DNA from: Acanthosoma haemorrhoidale
Lineage: Eukaryota; Arthropoda; Insecta; Hemiptera; Acanthosomatidae
Length of the DNA stretch: 64,000 bases
Assembly (NCBI GenBank): GCA_930367205.1
Contig: OV884011.1
Location: forward strand, 105,701,139 to 105,765,138
Direction: 5' to 3'
Shown here one piece after another: positions 50,501-60,774 of the stretch. The notes beneath the pieces were generated by a model. It was not told the DNA's origin and did no database searches. It worked only from the letters and a program-made list of their open reading frames with translations. The translations under genes and the position numbers were made by a program. Every line of letters starts with the position of its first letter. The first letter of the stretch is position 1.

Positions 50501-51112
50501 GTGGGGATTAATCAAAATATAAATATTTATCATATGATGAAACCCTTAAGCGTCTCTCTGTCACCTAGTTGTTGCCCTCTGGCCCTTAGGCGGAAGATCC
50601 AAAAAAAAGCTATTGTCATGAGTGAACCGAATTATATCTCCTCATGGTCTGGTTAGGAATATGTAGGGTATGTTAGGACATTAGCACTTTGCAAACATTT
50701 AAGTCGTCACTATTGATAATACAGCGTTTGAATAGTTAGTAGGCAGCTCATATTTTACTTACGGCCTTAATAATTTGGGCGATAGTCATACTGCATCTCT
50801 TAAACCTAAAGGCGATCGGACGAAAAAAAAACTAAAGGACAGCTATTAATAAAATACTTTGAATGTTCATCACCTTTGTCCTAGTTTGCAAGAACGAGAT
50901 ATCATTATATCAAATTCAATGTCATATCAAATTGGTCTCAAAACGGATTTTATAAGTATTCTCGAGGTTTAATACTGCACTAGATTTCGTCGTAAGATTC
51001 AAATCATGGGTCACGTTGTTTACTTTGTAATATATATATATTATGTATCTCAAAACACATTATATGTAGGGGTATGTATGGAAATATATTAAGCTCACCT
51101 TATGGAGACCAT
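38555..51112 (-). CDS. Osiris family protein (DUF1676), 262 aa, four exons
   Basis: Exons on the minus strand: 51112-51099, 44973-44777, 43588-43391, 38934-38555. Lengths 14, 197, 198 and 380 sum to 263 codons including TAG. Donors are GTGAGC, GTAACA and GTGAGT; acceptors are TTGCAG, GCGTAG and ACACAG; all phases match. Residues 1-20 form a signal peptide (STSVLVLVMAASCWA). The two-cysteine region is YRQCEAAGEPFVCLKSR (C39, C48). Then comes VDDLLWDRVTAFLESHSVQF, a basic GRGKKNRK stretch at 137-144, the long hydrophobic segment 145-195 (KALIVSKMALVLAGVIALKK), a Gly/Tyr/His-rich part, and SHDLAY at 243-248, near the AQxLAY motif of the family. Osiris proteins are linked to the endomembrane system and cuticle patterning in insects. 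Which paralogue this is cannot be told. The ATG context (ACACCATGG) is good. Confidence 0.92.
39585..39860. other. GC-richer island of unknown origin
   Basis: Both strands stay open over about 200 bases. The minus frame contains NNTWQFLSGHVVNATDAQSG and PDGTRVVFLWGSG. I recognise no domain. It could be an exon of another gene, or a repeat. Confidence 0.3.
40265..40800 (+). pseudogene. LINE RT fragment, third type
   Basis: Near 40288 the sequence encodes LLAIFADDIIIQSH, the RT active site. Near 40435 it encodes THVKYLGL followed by a stop and LDRRLNS, the thumb motif. The wording differs from the other two LINE families here. Many stops. Confidence 0.7.
42955..43025 (-). other. tRNA-like sequence (SINE head or tRNA pseudogene)
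   Basis: On the minus strand GCTTGGCTTTGGTATGG resembles an A box and GGTTCGCGTCC fits a B box (GGTTCRANNCC) closely, at suitable spacing. The paired stems of a true tRNA are not convincing. Confidence 0.3.
43075..43155 (+). other. tRNA-like sequence (SINE head or tRNA pseudogene)
   Basis: TGGCTGAGGACTTGAGCGAC resembles an A box region and GGTTCAACTCC is an exact B box consensus match, followed by a T run (TTTTTTC) as in pol III transcripts. It diverges from a cloverleaf in the acceptor stem. Confidence 0.3.
43589..44776 (-). other. Osiris intron 2
   Basis: 1.19 kb, GTAACA at 44776 to GCGTAG at 43589. A less AT-rich stretch at 44280-44570 is open on the minus strand but unrecognised. Confidence 0.75.
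45451..45712. mobile_element. MITE-like element with about 39-bp terminal inverted repeats and TA flanks
   Basis: TGTCTGTACCTCGGAGAGAT at the left end is the inverse of ATCCCTCCGAGGTACAGATA at the right end, and the match continues inward through ACACTATGTCCATTTT with few mismatches. TA stands directly outside both ends (45449-45450, 45713-45714), as after Tc1/mariner-type insertion. The interior has no transposase. Confidence 0.65.
46685..46750 (+). other. tRNA-like sequence
   Basis: TGGTCAGTTGATAGAGCA matches an A box with the AGC of the D arm. The B-box side (GCCAGTTCAGA) is weak and is followed by a T7 run. Probably a decayed SINE head. Confidence 0.28.
47705..47870. other. GC-richer island, unassigned
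   Basis: About 165 bp of clearly higher GC in AT-rich intron DNA; both strands are open in short frames. No motif recognised. Confidence 0.25.
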
Positions 51113-51166
51113 GGTGTGCTACACTGTGCGCCAAAACAGGAATGCCTTCCGTCCAGCCTTAGGTGG

Positions 51167-51173
51167 CTTTATA
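51167..51173 (-). promoter_or_regulatory. TATA box of the Osiris gene
   Basis: TATAAAG on the minus strand, 55 bases before the ATG and in a GC-richer local context (GAGGTATAAAGCC), so less likely to be chance. It predicts transcription start near 51140, giving a 5' UTR of about 30 bases. Confidence 0.55.
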
Positions 51174-52366
51174 CCTCTTGCCCCACCACACCACACTCGG
51201 TTTCACCTGTGCCTCAACTACTCAATTAATGAGTAACAGTATCGTGAAGCTCACTGTATATTTATGTATATATGTATATGTATATATCTATATTTTTTTC
51301 ATATGGACTTTACACTTGTTTAAATGTAGGTATAACTACTTCTCTAAAGAAGTAATTTAGACCATTGGATCCAACTTAAGACAGTGTGGATAAATCCCAG
51401 TATAAAAATAAAAACAATATTTTTTTCTCCCTACTCTCTCAAACTCCCTACAAACATGCCTCATAACAAAAAGTATCCACATTGAAATTAAATGTGATGA
51501 TATACTAATGATTTATTTAAAATATCTTTGTTAGAAAATTAGATTTAGCTCATACAGGATAATTAACTGCGGTATAAGATTTCGTTCATCCCGATGTAAA
51601 ATTCTATTCATAGAGACATTCATACAGAAATTATAGGCAAATTTCATGATAAAAGTTTAATCATTTGGCATTTAAATACAATTAAAGTACCTACACGTTC
51701 TATCAACGCCCAGCTGTTAATATTATCAAATGGTCAAGATCAAAAGTTATTTTCTGGTGGGAGATTTAACATTTAAAATTTTCAAAAGCGCGGTAATAAC
51801 AACCAGCTTGAATTTAATAATTTTTTTTATGATCCAGAGGTACGAAAAAAAGTGAGATTGGGCAAAATACGAACTGTATGTACTAGCGATTTAAATAAAA
51901 ACGTTTTTATTTACAAACTTTATGCTAATAAAATAAAAATAAGTATTTTATAAAAATTTAAAAGTAGCAACAGCCTTTTTTTTTAAAATACTAGATTAAG
52001 AAGAGCCATAATTATATATATAATGAACGGTATATATTTGCAAGTAGCTACGGTATTTTTTTCTTAAATACTAGATCAACGATCCTAATTACATAAATAC
52101 ACGTGAATAAAATATTATATAAAAGTATATATATATAAGTTAATTTTTATCGGCTTTCGAATTTAAAACAAAGGAAAAAAAGATACAGAGAAACAACACG
52201 CATGAAAGTTAGAACTAGATCTGTTTATTTCGAGTCTATAACCCTGTATATTTACATTTGGGATGTTTACATCCCGACGTTCTGGGATTAAGGTTGAGTA
52301 CTGATGCTGCCCGGAGCTTAACTCCCCCCTGCCAGTTTACGCACACCTCCCCGTAAACTATGAAGT
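51174..52366. other. AT-rich non-coding upstream of the Osiris gene
   Basis: No gene seen. The promoter-distal part has long A/T runs; from 52.25 kb composition shifts towards that of the gypsy B remnant. Confidence 0.4.
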
Positions 52367-52552
52367 CTAAATTGAAGACGACTTACGCGATATTACGATC
52401 ACTCTCCTAATCGTACTAGGGAGCGAAGGCCAGCCCAAACAGTACACAACCTGCAATCCCTTACAGTCGGTCGTATTCCTAAGACACTTATAGTCCAAAT
52501 AGAACGCTGCCTCCAACACTGCAGCCACTAGTGACAAAATCAAAACAAACAA
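52367..52552 (-). pseudogene. Short ORF downstream of gypsy B integrase, signal-peptide-like start
   Basis: 61 codons beginning with a hydrophobic stretch (MFVLILSLVAAVLEA), then CLRNTTDCKG. Its place after the integrase, same strand, is where envelope-type ORFs sit in some insect gypsy elements. Nothing else supports that, and it may be chance. Confidence 0.22.
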
Positions 52553-52742
52553 TTACAAGCTTATTACTCACAGAAAACAATGGCATCTTACACGCTACGC
52601 TAAATCAATAATTCTAAAAAAACAACAAAAGGAACTACAAAAAAAACAAAAAAACTTCTAAAAAGTGTACGTATGTATACCATATCGAATTTGGCTACGT
52701 GCAGAAGCGAGAACACTCCAACTCACTCATGGCCTGCACCCT

Positions 52743-52756
52743 CCCCCCCCCCCCCC
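52743..52756. repeat. C14 homopolymer
   Basis: Fourteen C in a row at the end of the gypsy B integrase frame. Confidence 0.95.
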
Positions 52757-53346
52757 TGGCGGGAGTTTTAACTGCTCGACGTGGACGGTCCTCCGTTTCA
52801 TCGGAGGTCTTGTACTCTCGATGGTGACGATGTTATGCTCATTGATCACCACTACCTTGAATGGACCCTCGTATCTGACCGACTCTTTGCTCCGATTAGA
52901 GCCAATTTTACGGTATACAATGGTCCCAATTTTAAGGTCCCCCATTCGATCCCGGACTTGACCTTCTCCCTCACGATCCTGTCACAAACTTTTCCTCAAA
53001 GTTTGCCGAGTTTTAAGTGAGCACTTAACATTTCCTCCACCATCCCCTCATCCGCCACCGTCTCTGTCCCGTTCCGGCGCATCGCGCGAAGTCCGAAGAG
53101 GATCTCGAACGGCTTAAACCCCATGGTGGAGTGGATGGAATAATTGTATGCCGCCACTGCCTTCGGCATCGCCTCGTTCGCCTGCAGACCCTTTTCTACC
53201 TGATACACACGCAGGTGGTCACTTAAGGTACTGTGCAGCCTTTCGATGCTTTCGCGACTCTTAGGATGTCCTGGGGTGTTGAGATGCCACACGATATCAA
53301 GATTCTTCATCATCGACCACACGTTTGCATTATCGAACTCCCTACA

Positions 53347-53360
53347 CCCCCCCCCCCCCC
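53347..53360. repeat. C14 homopolymer
   Basis: Fourteen C in a row within the integrase core, at the second catalytic motif. Confidence 0.95.
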
Positions 53361-53739
53361 ATCCGACGAGATTCGGTCCGGTACCCCATAAAACGGGAAC
53401 CACGTTCGTAATGCCTGTTAGACGGCGTTGGATGACTTCTCTTGTACGGCATACGCCATAGCTACCATAGATACTGAAGGTATCTATAGTCGTAACCATT
53501 TATATCCCTTCAAGTGAATGTGTCAATCTGTAGTTCACTCAGTGGCGTCTCTGTTGTGGGTGTTTCCTCCTGTTCTCCCTGTGGTTGGTGTCGGTCATAT
53601 TTAGTCTTAAGACATATATCGCAACTTCCTATAATCTCTTGGATCGTCTTCTTCATATCCCACCAGAAGTACCGCCGCTGTAATGCTTGCAAAGTCTCCT
53701 GCGCACCACGGTGCTTCGTCTTCCCTTGATGGTAGGCAA

Positions 53740-54565
53740 GCGTAATTTTCTCATTTCAAAAGGGAATATGTCCACTGCCTACTACATACACTGTAGGAAC
53801 GCAAAAAATCTGCCGAGAAAACAGCCTCCTATATCTGGGTGTTAAAATGGACCGGCAACTCCGTTTCAGCGGCCATTTTACCAAAAAACTAAAGCAAACA
53901 CGCACGAAGTATTACCGGCTTACACATTTATTAACTTCACCAAATTTATCATTACGCATTAAGCTAATGATGTATAAGAGTGTTCTCAGGCCTGCTCTGA
54001 TGTACGGTGGGCCAGTTTTTTAGTCATTTGACTGAAGCTACAGCGAGGCGACTCCAACAATTTCAGAACGGAATCCTCATTTGACTTTCTCATTGAACTA
54101 CCTCTGCATTTCTCTTTCCTAACCTCCGGTGTTGTCAGACCCCACTCCTTCCTAGTGGGGATTCTGTGACTTTGTCTCAATAAAACTAGCACCTCCTTCA
54201 AAGAGATCTCTTCTATGTGGACGACTCTTCTATATGGGGCCCTACAAACTTTACCTAGTAGCGTTCCCCCCAGTGATCCAGTCTGCTTCTCTCCGGTTCA
54301 CACTCGCCTTCGGGATCCGGATGGTTTTCGTCTACCCTTAAATGCCGAGTGTAAATTCGTGGTCATTTCAAGCCTATACTCAACTACCTAAATTACCTAC
54401 CCTGTTCCTATTCACCTGAACATAGTGCACTCTCGGGCCACACCTTCTAAGAGTCAGATCAATTCGAATAAAGCTGCCCACCGACTAGTCCACCAGAAAA
54501 GGTCAAAGACCACAGGTACGCTCCTTTTCGCTCGCCGCTCAGCGCTCGGCCGGCCCGTAGAGACC
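53740..54565 (+). repeat. Left arm of large inverted repeat
   Basis: About 0.83 kb, diverged by scattered substitutions from the inverted right arm at 55669-56470. It comprises a LINE family B thumb region (53757-54050; YLGVKMDRQLRFSGHF, RPALMYGGP) joined to a piece of family A LTR (54107-54441) and then a GC-rich tail ending near CTCGGCCGGCCCGTAGAGACC. Confidence 0.85.
54107..54441 (+). mobile_element. Internal piece of gypsy family A LTR (left arm)
   Basis: Shares CCTAACCTC...CAGACCCCAC, ACTAGCACCTCCTT and GGTTCACACTCGCC with the complete LTRs. It stops shortly after GAACATAGTGCA and lacks both LTR ends. Confidence 0.7.
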
Positions 54566-54859
54566 TCTCCCCTTGGGGCTACCCGACAGTCCTCCTTTGA
54601 TGAATGAGGCTGAGTGAAAAGCCTCCTCTATATTAGTATATAATAATATTTTTATAGTATAATAACTAAAACGGATCAATGTAATTAACTTTAGATAGTG
54701 TAACATATATTTCTCTAAGATGTTGGAAGCTAGAGCTCCTGGGCAAAAGTTAATCCCAAATTTTTACAAAGGGCATCAAATTCATAAAAAGTCAGCTACA
54801 AATACTCCGGTACTAAAACATCTGTAATTTTTAAAAAATGACTAATTTTTCAATAAAAA

Positions 54860-55330
54860 GAATGGCCAAAAGTCTAGCAGCTTTCTTTTCTTTATTCTTA
54901 TCAATCCTATCTGTCAAACCGGATCTTTTGGGTCCGTTGTGGTTTAAAATATTCCAACTGTTATCCCATACAAGCAGGAGCTCCTCAAGGCAGCATCCTC
55001 GGTCCTATCCTATATGCCCTTTACACTGCTGACAACGATCCAACAAATTGATTCCGATTTTTTTGGCCGATCAGTCAACGGCATCCACCAACCTCCAAAA
55101 ATACTACCTCACGAAGGTGGAAAAATGGTGCATCAAGTTCCCACCACTAATGGAAAATGCGTTGACACCACTTTTACTCCCATCGAGGACCCTGTCATAA
55201 CCTTCAATTCAATACTGCTGCCCGTTTCTTAATACTGTTAGATACCCATGTTTTTATCTGGACAAAAGGCTGAATTGGAGCCCTCACACAAGACTTAAAA
55301 TACAAGAATTGAGCAGAGGCACAGTAAGTC
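54860..55330 (+). pseudogene. Jockey-like LINE fragment in the palindrome spacer
   Basis: AGAPQGSILGPILYALYTAD encodes the RT motif before the active site; TRYPCFYLDKRLNWSPHTRL-type words follow near 55250. The FADD site is lost through frameshift. The fragment ends at an abrupt junction near 55330; 55331-55668 is AT-rich filler. Confidence 0.78.
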
Positions 55331-55668
55331 AAACTCCCGATTTAGGTGGACAAAAGCAATGTGTTCTGGTTGTGATGAATAATATTATGTTGTTTTATTG
55401 AATAGTTATGTATTTTTTTGATAATTTAGGAGTTTGAGGAATATTTACTTAAAAAAATAACTACGAAATAAAAAATGTATTGTTATAACAAGGAAATTAC
55501 TTACACAATTTAACACAGCGTAAATTAGACAATAAAATTAACTCACACTACTTATCATTTAGATTATAGAAATAACATATAATTAAATTAGCGAATAATA
55601 CTCATGAGTTACTAAGAATCATTAGAGTTACACGTCGCTATTATTACAGGACGCTAGCTGCGGGATAG

Positions 55669-56470
55669 GGTCTCTACGAGCCGGCCGAGCGCTGAGCGGC
55701 GAGCGAAAAGGGGCGTACCTGTGGTCTTTGACCTTTGCTAGCGGACTAGTCGGCGGGCAGCTTTATTCGAATTGATCTGACTCTTAGAAGGTGTGGCCCG
55801 AGAATGCACTATGTTCAGGTAAAGAGGAACCGGGTAGGTAATATAGGTAGTTGAGTATAGTCTTGAAATGACCACGAATTTACACTTGGTATTTAAGGGT
55901 AGACGAAAACCATCCGGATCCCAATGGCGAGTGTGAACCGGAGAGAGGCAGACTGGATCACTGGGGGGAACGCTACTAGGTAAAGTTTGTAGGGCCCCAT
56001 ATAGAAGAGTCATCCACATAGAAGAGATCTCTTTGAAGGAGGTGCTAGTTTTATTGAGACAAAGTCACAGAATCCCCACTAGGAAGGAGTGGGGTCTGAC
56101 AACACCGGAGGTTAGAAAAGAGAAATGCAGAGGTCGTTCAATGAGAAAGTCAAATGAGGATTCAGTTCTGAAATTGTTGGAGTCGCCTCGCTGTCGCTTC
56201 AGTGAAATAACTAAAAAGTGGTCCACCGTACATCAGAGCAGGCCTGAGTACACTCTAATGATAAATTTGGTGAAGGTAATAAATGTGTAGGCCGGTAAGA
56301 TTTCGTGCGTGTTTGCTTTAGTTTTCTGGTAAAATGGTCGCTGAAACGGAGTAGCCGGTCCATTTTAACACCAAGATATACGAGGCTGTTTTCTGGGCAG
56401 TTTTTCTGCGTTCCTACAGTGTATGTAGTAGGCAGTGGACATTTTACTTTTTGAAATGAGAAAATTACGC
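55669..56470 (-). repeat. Right arm of large inverted repeat
   Basis: Inverted counterpart of 53740-54565, with the same LINE-LTR-tail order and the same internal junctions on the minus strand. Spacer about 1.1 kb. The family A LTR piece here spans about 56130-55797. LINE homology continues past the outer end of the arm, to 57700, only on this side. Confidence 0.85.
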
Positions 56471-57700
56471 AATCAGTCTTACCCGCGTGTACAGAGATAT
56501 TGAGTTTCCTCAATTTCTCGCTGATCTGGTTACATGCTATTTCAGCCTGTTTTAGAGCTAACTTGGCACTCATGCTGCTACTGTACACCGCGATATCGTC
56601 AGCAAAATCAGCAACTGTCGTTGTAGCGACCGCTAAATATATAAGATAAATTACCCTATATTCTATTGTATATATATTGTAAATTGGTTATAATATGTTG
56701 TAAATTTAAATTCAATTAGATTAATTTAAACGAATGTAAATAACATTACCAAACCATAAGTAATACCAGTGTAAATATTGTAAACAATAAAAGACGCAGC
56801 TGCAAAAAACTAGTCAGAGACCCTTGAAGGAAGAGGAAGGTAGTGAACGACCCAGGCCTCTGTGGGTCACAGACTAGAACAAAGCGTCACCGCAATCCTA
56901 CGGTATGGCTGGTCAGAATAACACCCCAGATGATTGGCTACTGACAGATTCCAAAAACGGCTCCCATTATGACTGGTATCCTGCAGCTGTATTGATGTTT
57001 CAAGATTTGGCCTTTTAATTTATGAAAACCTCTGGATCTCATTTCCTAACCTCGCTATGTTTTAGTCCGGCCTCGTCAGACCCCACACTCTCCTAGTGAG
57101 ATTCTCTGCCTTCGCCTCGTTAAAACTAGCACCTCCTTGATAGAGACCTCTCCTTCGTGGACAACGGTAGCCGTGGCCCTACAAAGTTGCCTCTCTCCGG
57201 TTCACACTCGGCTTTGGGATCCGGATGGTTTTCGCCTACCCTCAGATACTTAGTTTGAATTCGTGGTCATTCCAAGACCTACAATACCTACCTTATACCT
57301 CTTCTCCTGAACATAGTGCATTGTCGGGGCACATACCTATCAAATATGGAGCCAGATAGTACAGTAGTAAGACCCGTCATGAAGCAATTGTCATAGCCTA
57401 ATCAACCCTCACTTTGTCGATAGGGCTAGAGTAACTAGGCACCCCCCTCGTGACGACTCGACAGTCGTGTTTTTGTACCGGGCTCTTACGATTTCAGACT
57501 GATCCACGTACTGGGGATCACAGTGCACGGCTCCTTGTGGGACTCTAGAAGCTATCACCTAACCTCACCCACAGCGATCAATTTTTCAGGAAACTAGTCA
57601 GAATTGAGTAGATCTGCTCCGGGCATTCCCGGTTGCAGAGCATTCGACACGAGTGGAATACCTGCGTGGAGTCTAGCGAAACCATAGCTGTGGCTACTTA
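56200..57700 (-). pseudogene. LINE family B RT, split by a solo LTR
   Basis: On the minus strand, 57700-57464 encodes LDSTQVFHS and CPEQIYSILTSF words (RT motif A region). The frame resumes at 56621 with ADFADDIAVYSSS, the RT active site, then AGKTDCVIFSFQK and SLVYLGVKMDRLLRFSDHF. The solo LTR 56622-57463 lies between. Stops occur upstream of the LTR, so the LINE may have been dead already. Confidence 0.82.
56622..57463 (+). mobile_element. Solo LTR of gypsy family A with 5-bp target duplication
   Basis: 842 bp, TGTAGCGACCGCTAAA to GACGACTCGACA, with perfect GTCGT duplications at 56617-56621 and 57464-57468. It contains ATAAATTACCCTATATTC near the start, AATAAAAG near 56786 as a possible poly(A) signal, and the block GGTTCACACTCGGC...GAATTCGTGGTCATT. 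Longer than the other two complete LTRs, so internal insertions or deletions separate them. Confidence 0.93.
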
Positions 57701-59049
57701 CAAAGTAACTGGTATATTCATCAGCTACTCACATTGCAATCAAGTACACCTCTTTTTTGTTTTGTTTCTGCTGCTGAATTTGTTTTCACTAATTATTACC
57801 AATCATGTTTAATCCTTACATTTTTTTCTGGCCATCCGGATCTGATTTAACGAATAGACCTTTGGCAGTCCACGTAGAAAACTTAGTTTCCATAGAACAT
57901 ATTTAAATCGGTGTGCCATATAGATAAGTTTTAGGAACTAATTAATTTATAATACATATGACATCCCAATGGTTCCAACATTTTGTGTTATCGTAAAAAA
58001 ATACATCACAAAGGGTACGACCGGACGAAGTACGCGTACGTTAGGGGATGAAGATCTCTAAACAACTTTACTTAGTACTATGGCTTAAGGATTCAAATTA
58101 CCTTGTGGTGATCTGATGAAGAAAACATGACCCTGCAGTTACTTGATAATCTAAACAATATTGTCATGATCACAAGGTTTGCTTATATTGTGACGATGGC
58201 ACTATCTTTCCTACCTATTGGTGTAAAAGACTTAATAAGACCCTACTAATAATATGTTGTTATTTCATTAAGTGCAAGTTGATTGATAAATATTAAGCAG
58301 TTATTTCCTCTGAGTGAATACCAACTGTAAATAAAAATATTTTCGTAAATACTGTACTTATTTGTTGGTCTTCCTCCATTTATTCCTCTGGGAATGTATT
58401 TAGACAAGGAGCTGATATATCCACGCATGTAAAATATCAGATTGACAAAGGGAAATTCTTCATTAGATTACTTTTTCCAATCTTATGCCGGAAATCATTC
58501 TTATCTTTTGCTAACAAATTGGTGCTGTAAAAAGTAGCAACTCTCCCATTTCTTACATTTCCCTGTTCTGCCTGGAGTTTAAACTGCTCACTAACTATTA
58601 AAACTTTGAATAACTGAAAATATGTTCTTAAAAGTCCCCTCGGTACACCAAAATAAATATTTACGAGGGTTTTAAACGAGGAAAAGGTCAATATTTGTTT
58701 TGTTCAAGGAACTACAAATTACATTAATGGTAGTATTTCAGCTGAGGGTGGTGGGGCCAAGGATAAACCACAATGTAGCCCATGGTTGACGCTGGCCCAA
58801 CCGGCTTCAAAGAGAGACCTCTACAAGTGCGTCTTACATCAGACATGCTGGAACTAGCAAGGCCGCGATGCTTTCCTGGTCCGGTACTAGAGCCCACATA
58901 CAATAAGAACATTTAATAAGAATTAGATTGTAGACATCTGGAGGGGAACCTGGGATGAATTAGTCCATTTGCATATGGTATCCCACATAGATTCGAAATT
59001 GCCACAGGTGGCCAAGAATCATGCTGTGGTGAAGAGTTAAGGTAAGTTC
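57701..59049. other. Non-coding, no gene seen
   Basis: AT-rich to about 58.7 kb. 58.74-58.92 kb is GC-richer, with a short minus-strand ORF of no recognisable content. Confidence 0.4.
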
Positions 59050-60740
59050 CCCTGAGAAATATAGAAGAGTTCTCTATCGAAGGTGCTGTATTTCGACTGA
59101 GCAGTGTTGAAAGCGCAGCTGAAGAAGCCGATGAGCCTTAGAGCGCCTCCCTCCATCTGTTGTAGTGCCGCCCCCATAGCTGTGTCACTAGCGTCAAGAT
59201 GAGCTGCCCTTTGGTTGATGGAAGAGCGAGATGGGCGGCGTTTGCCAGAAAGCGCGGGTTTCCTCGAAGGCGCTAGCAGCTTCTTCGGTCCAGTTGATGA
59301 TGGTACGGTCAATTTTCTTGGCCCCTTGTAGGTAGGCGTTAAGTACCCTCTGGTGTTCCGCTGCGTCAGGTAAGCACGGGCAATAAAAGTTGACCATACC
59401 GAGAAAACGTCTGAGGACTCGTATCGTAGTAGGTCGGGGGTAATCTAATATTACCTGTACTGTAGCTGGCGATGGAACGATGCCCTGGGGTGAGACATGG
59501 TACCCTAGGAATCCGACCTCGGGCTGTCCTAGGTTTACATTTTGCGATGTTAAGGGTTAGCCCATGAGCAGCCAGCCGACCAAAGACTGTTTCCAGGTGA
59601 CGGTGGTGTTCCTCTTCGCTGACCGAAGCGATCAGTATGTCATCGAGGTATACAAACACAAATTGTAGATCTCTAAAAATGTTGTCCATATACCTCTGGA
59701 ACGACTGGGTGGCGTTGCAAAGGCCAAACCTCATCAGGAGAAATTCAACAGTCCAAATGGGGTGATAATAACTGTTTTGGGAATGTCCTGAGGGTTTAAC
59801 GGAATGTGATGGTAAGCCCTTTTGATATCAAGTGTCAAAAATATGGTAGTGCCAAACAACTGGTTGTTGAAATGTTTAGCACGCCCTAACGGTCTGGGAT
59901 GGTTTTGTTGTTCAGTTGTCGGTAGTCTCCTCGTGGGCGTATTGTTAATTCCTTCTTTGTAACAACGTGAAGAGGACTTGCCCAAGGGCTGTTGGAGGGC
60001 CAACAAATTCCTTCGTCCATCATACGCCGCAATTCTTCCTTGGCGGCGTGATATTTTGCTGGCGCTAATCGACGAGCCTTGCTGCATACGGGCGGTCCAC
60101 GAGTGTCTATGCAGGGCTCTACCTTTGTCGGCGGAATCTAGCCCATAGGTTGTTGTCGTCATGTGAGCTGAGGGTAGCACCGTAAGAGGCCGGCGTATTT
60201 GTTGTCGGGTGGTATGCTTGATATCACGGAGAGCGTAGCGACGTGTGTTCTTCCCGTGGTACGACGACCAGTAATGCCATCGATCAGCTGGCGGTACTGA
60301 AGATCTACCAGTAGGTGATAATGAGCCAGGAAGTCGGCACCTAGGATTGGCTACTGAACTTCTGCCATTATGAAGTTCCATTTAAAGATCCACTGCAGGC
60401 CTAGGTCAAGGTTCCTGTTGACTTCTCCATACGTTGGGATGGAGCTGCCGTTAGGGGCGTAAAGCTGGTAGTCGGAGGATATAGCCTTTTTTACTTTGGG
60501 TGGGGGAAGTACGGAGATAGCTGCTCCCGTATCTATCAGATAATGCTGCCGAGTGCGGACGTCTGTCACGAATAGGCGGCGAAAGGTTAGGCCTGCCATG
60601 GGTACCGCTCTGACCATGGCGAAATTTAGTTTCCCCGCCGGTGTGGTAGCGTCATGAACCCACCTACAGGGCCTGCGACATCGATATGCACCCTTACCGA
60701 ATCTGTCGTGGTAGAAGCATAAGCCCTTACTATTAGATTC
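59050..60740 (-). pseudogene. Gypsy family A Gag end, protease, RT, RNase H (minus)
   Basis: Minus-strand order: LCFYHDRF then RCRRPC, a CHCC-type Gag motif (60740-60660); the protease active site YLIDTGAAISVLPPP (60617-60351); LDIKRAYHHIPLNPQD and IITPFGLLNF (RT motif A, about 59860-59740); MRFGLCNATQSFQRYMDNIF and FVYLDDILIAS with the YLDD active site (59734-59600); LDASDTAMGAALQ and KYSTFDREL of RNase H (59220-59060). The parts lie in different frames. It ends abruptly inside RNase H. The integrase expected next on this strand is absent and instead lies on the opposite strand at 60775. Confidence 0.88.
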
Positions 60741-60774
60741 GGTAGTTGTCGATAGTTACTATTAGTTCGGTTGT

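Larger units (their letters stand above)
44974..51098 (-). other. Osiris intron 1
   Basis: 6.1 kb, GTGAGC at 51098 to TTGCAG at 44974. It contains the MITE-like element at 45451-45712, a tRNA-like stretch at 46685-46750, a GC-richer island at 47705-47870 and an unexplained semi-open stretch at 48985-49215. No other gene is supported. Confidence 0.75.
52727..53760 (-). pseudogene. Gypsy family B integrase, broken
   Basis: Minus strand, right to left: the zinc-binding region RRYFWWDMKKTI...CDICLKTKYDRH (53692-53510), LQIDTF and TTIDTFSIYG (first catalytic Asp), then a C14 run followed by REFDNANVWSMM, HPKSRESIERLHSTL (catalytic Glu), and a C-terminal part with SNRSKESVRYEGPFKVV. The wording fits the insect gypsy/17.6-like group, not family A. 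In the second block the expected Asp before REF is lost: the frame reads WGGGGCREF. The pieces are in different frames, so it is inactive. Upstream pol is missing; homology ends near 53740, where the palindrome begins. Confidence 0.82.

Noticed and set aside
53246..53461. Plus-strand ORF across the integrase
   Set aside because: Antisense shadow of the gypsy B integrase, with a poly-proline run produced by the C14 tract.
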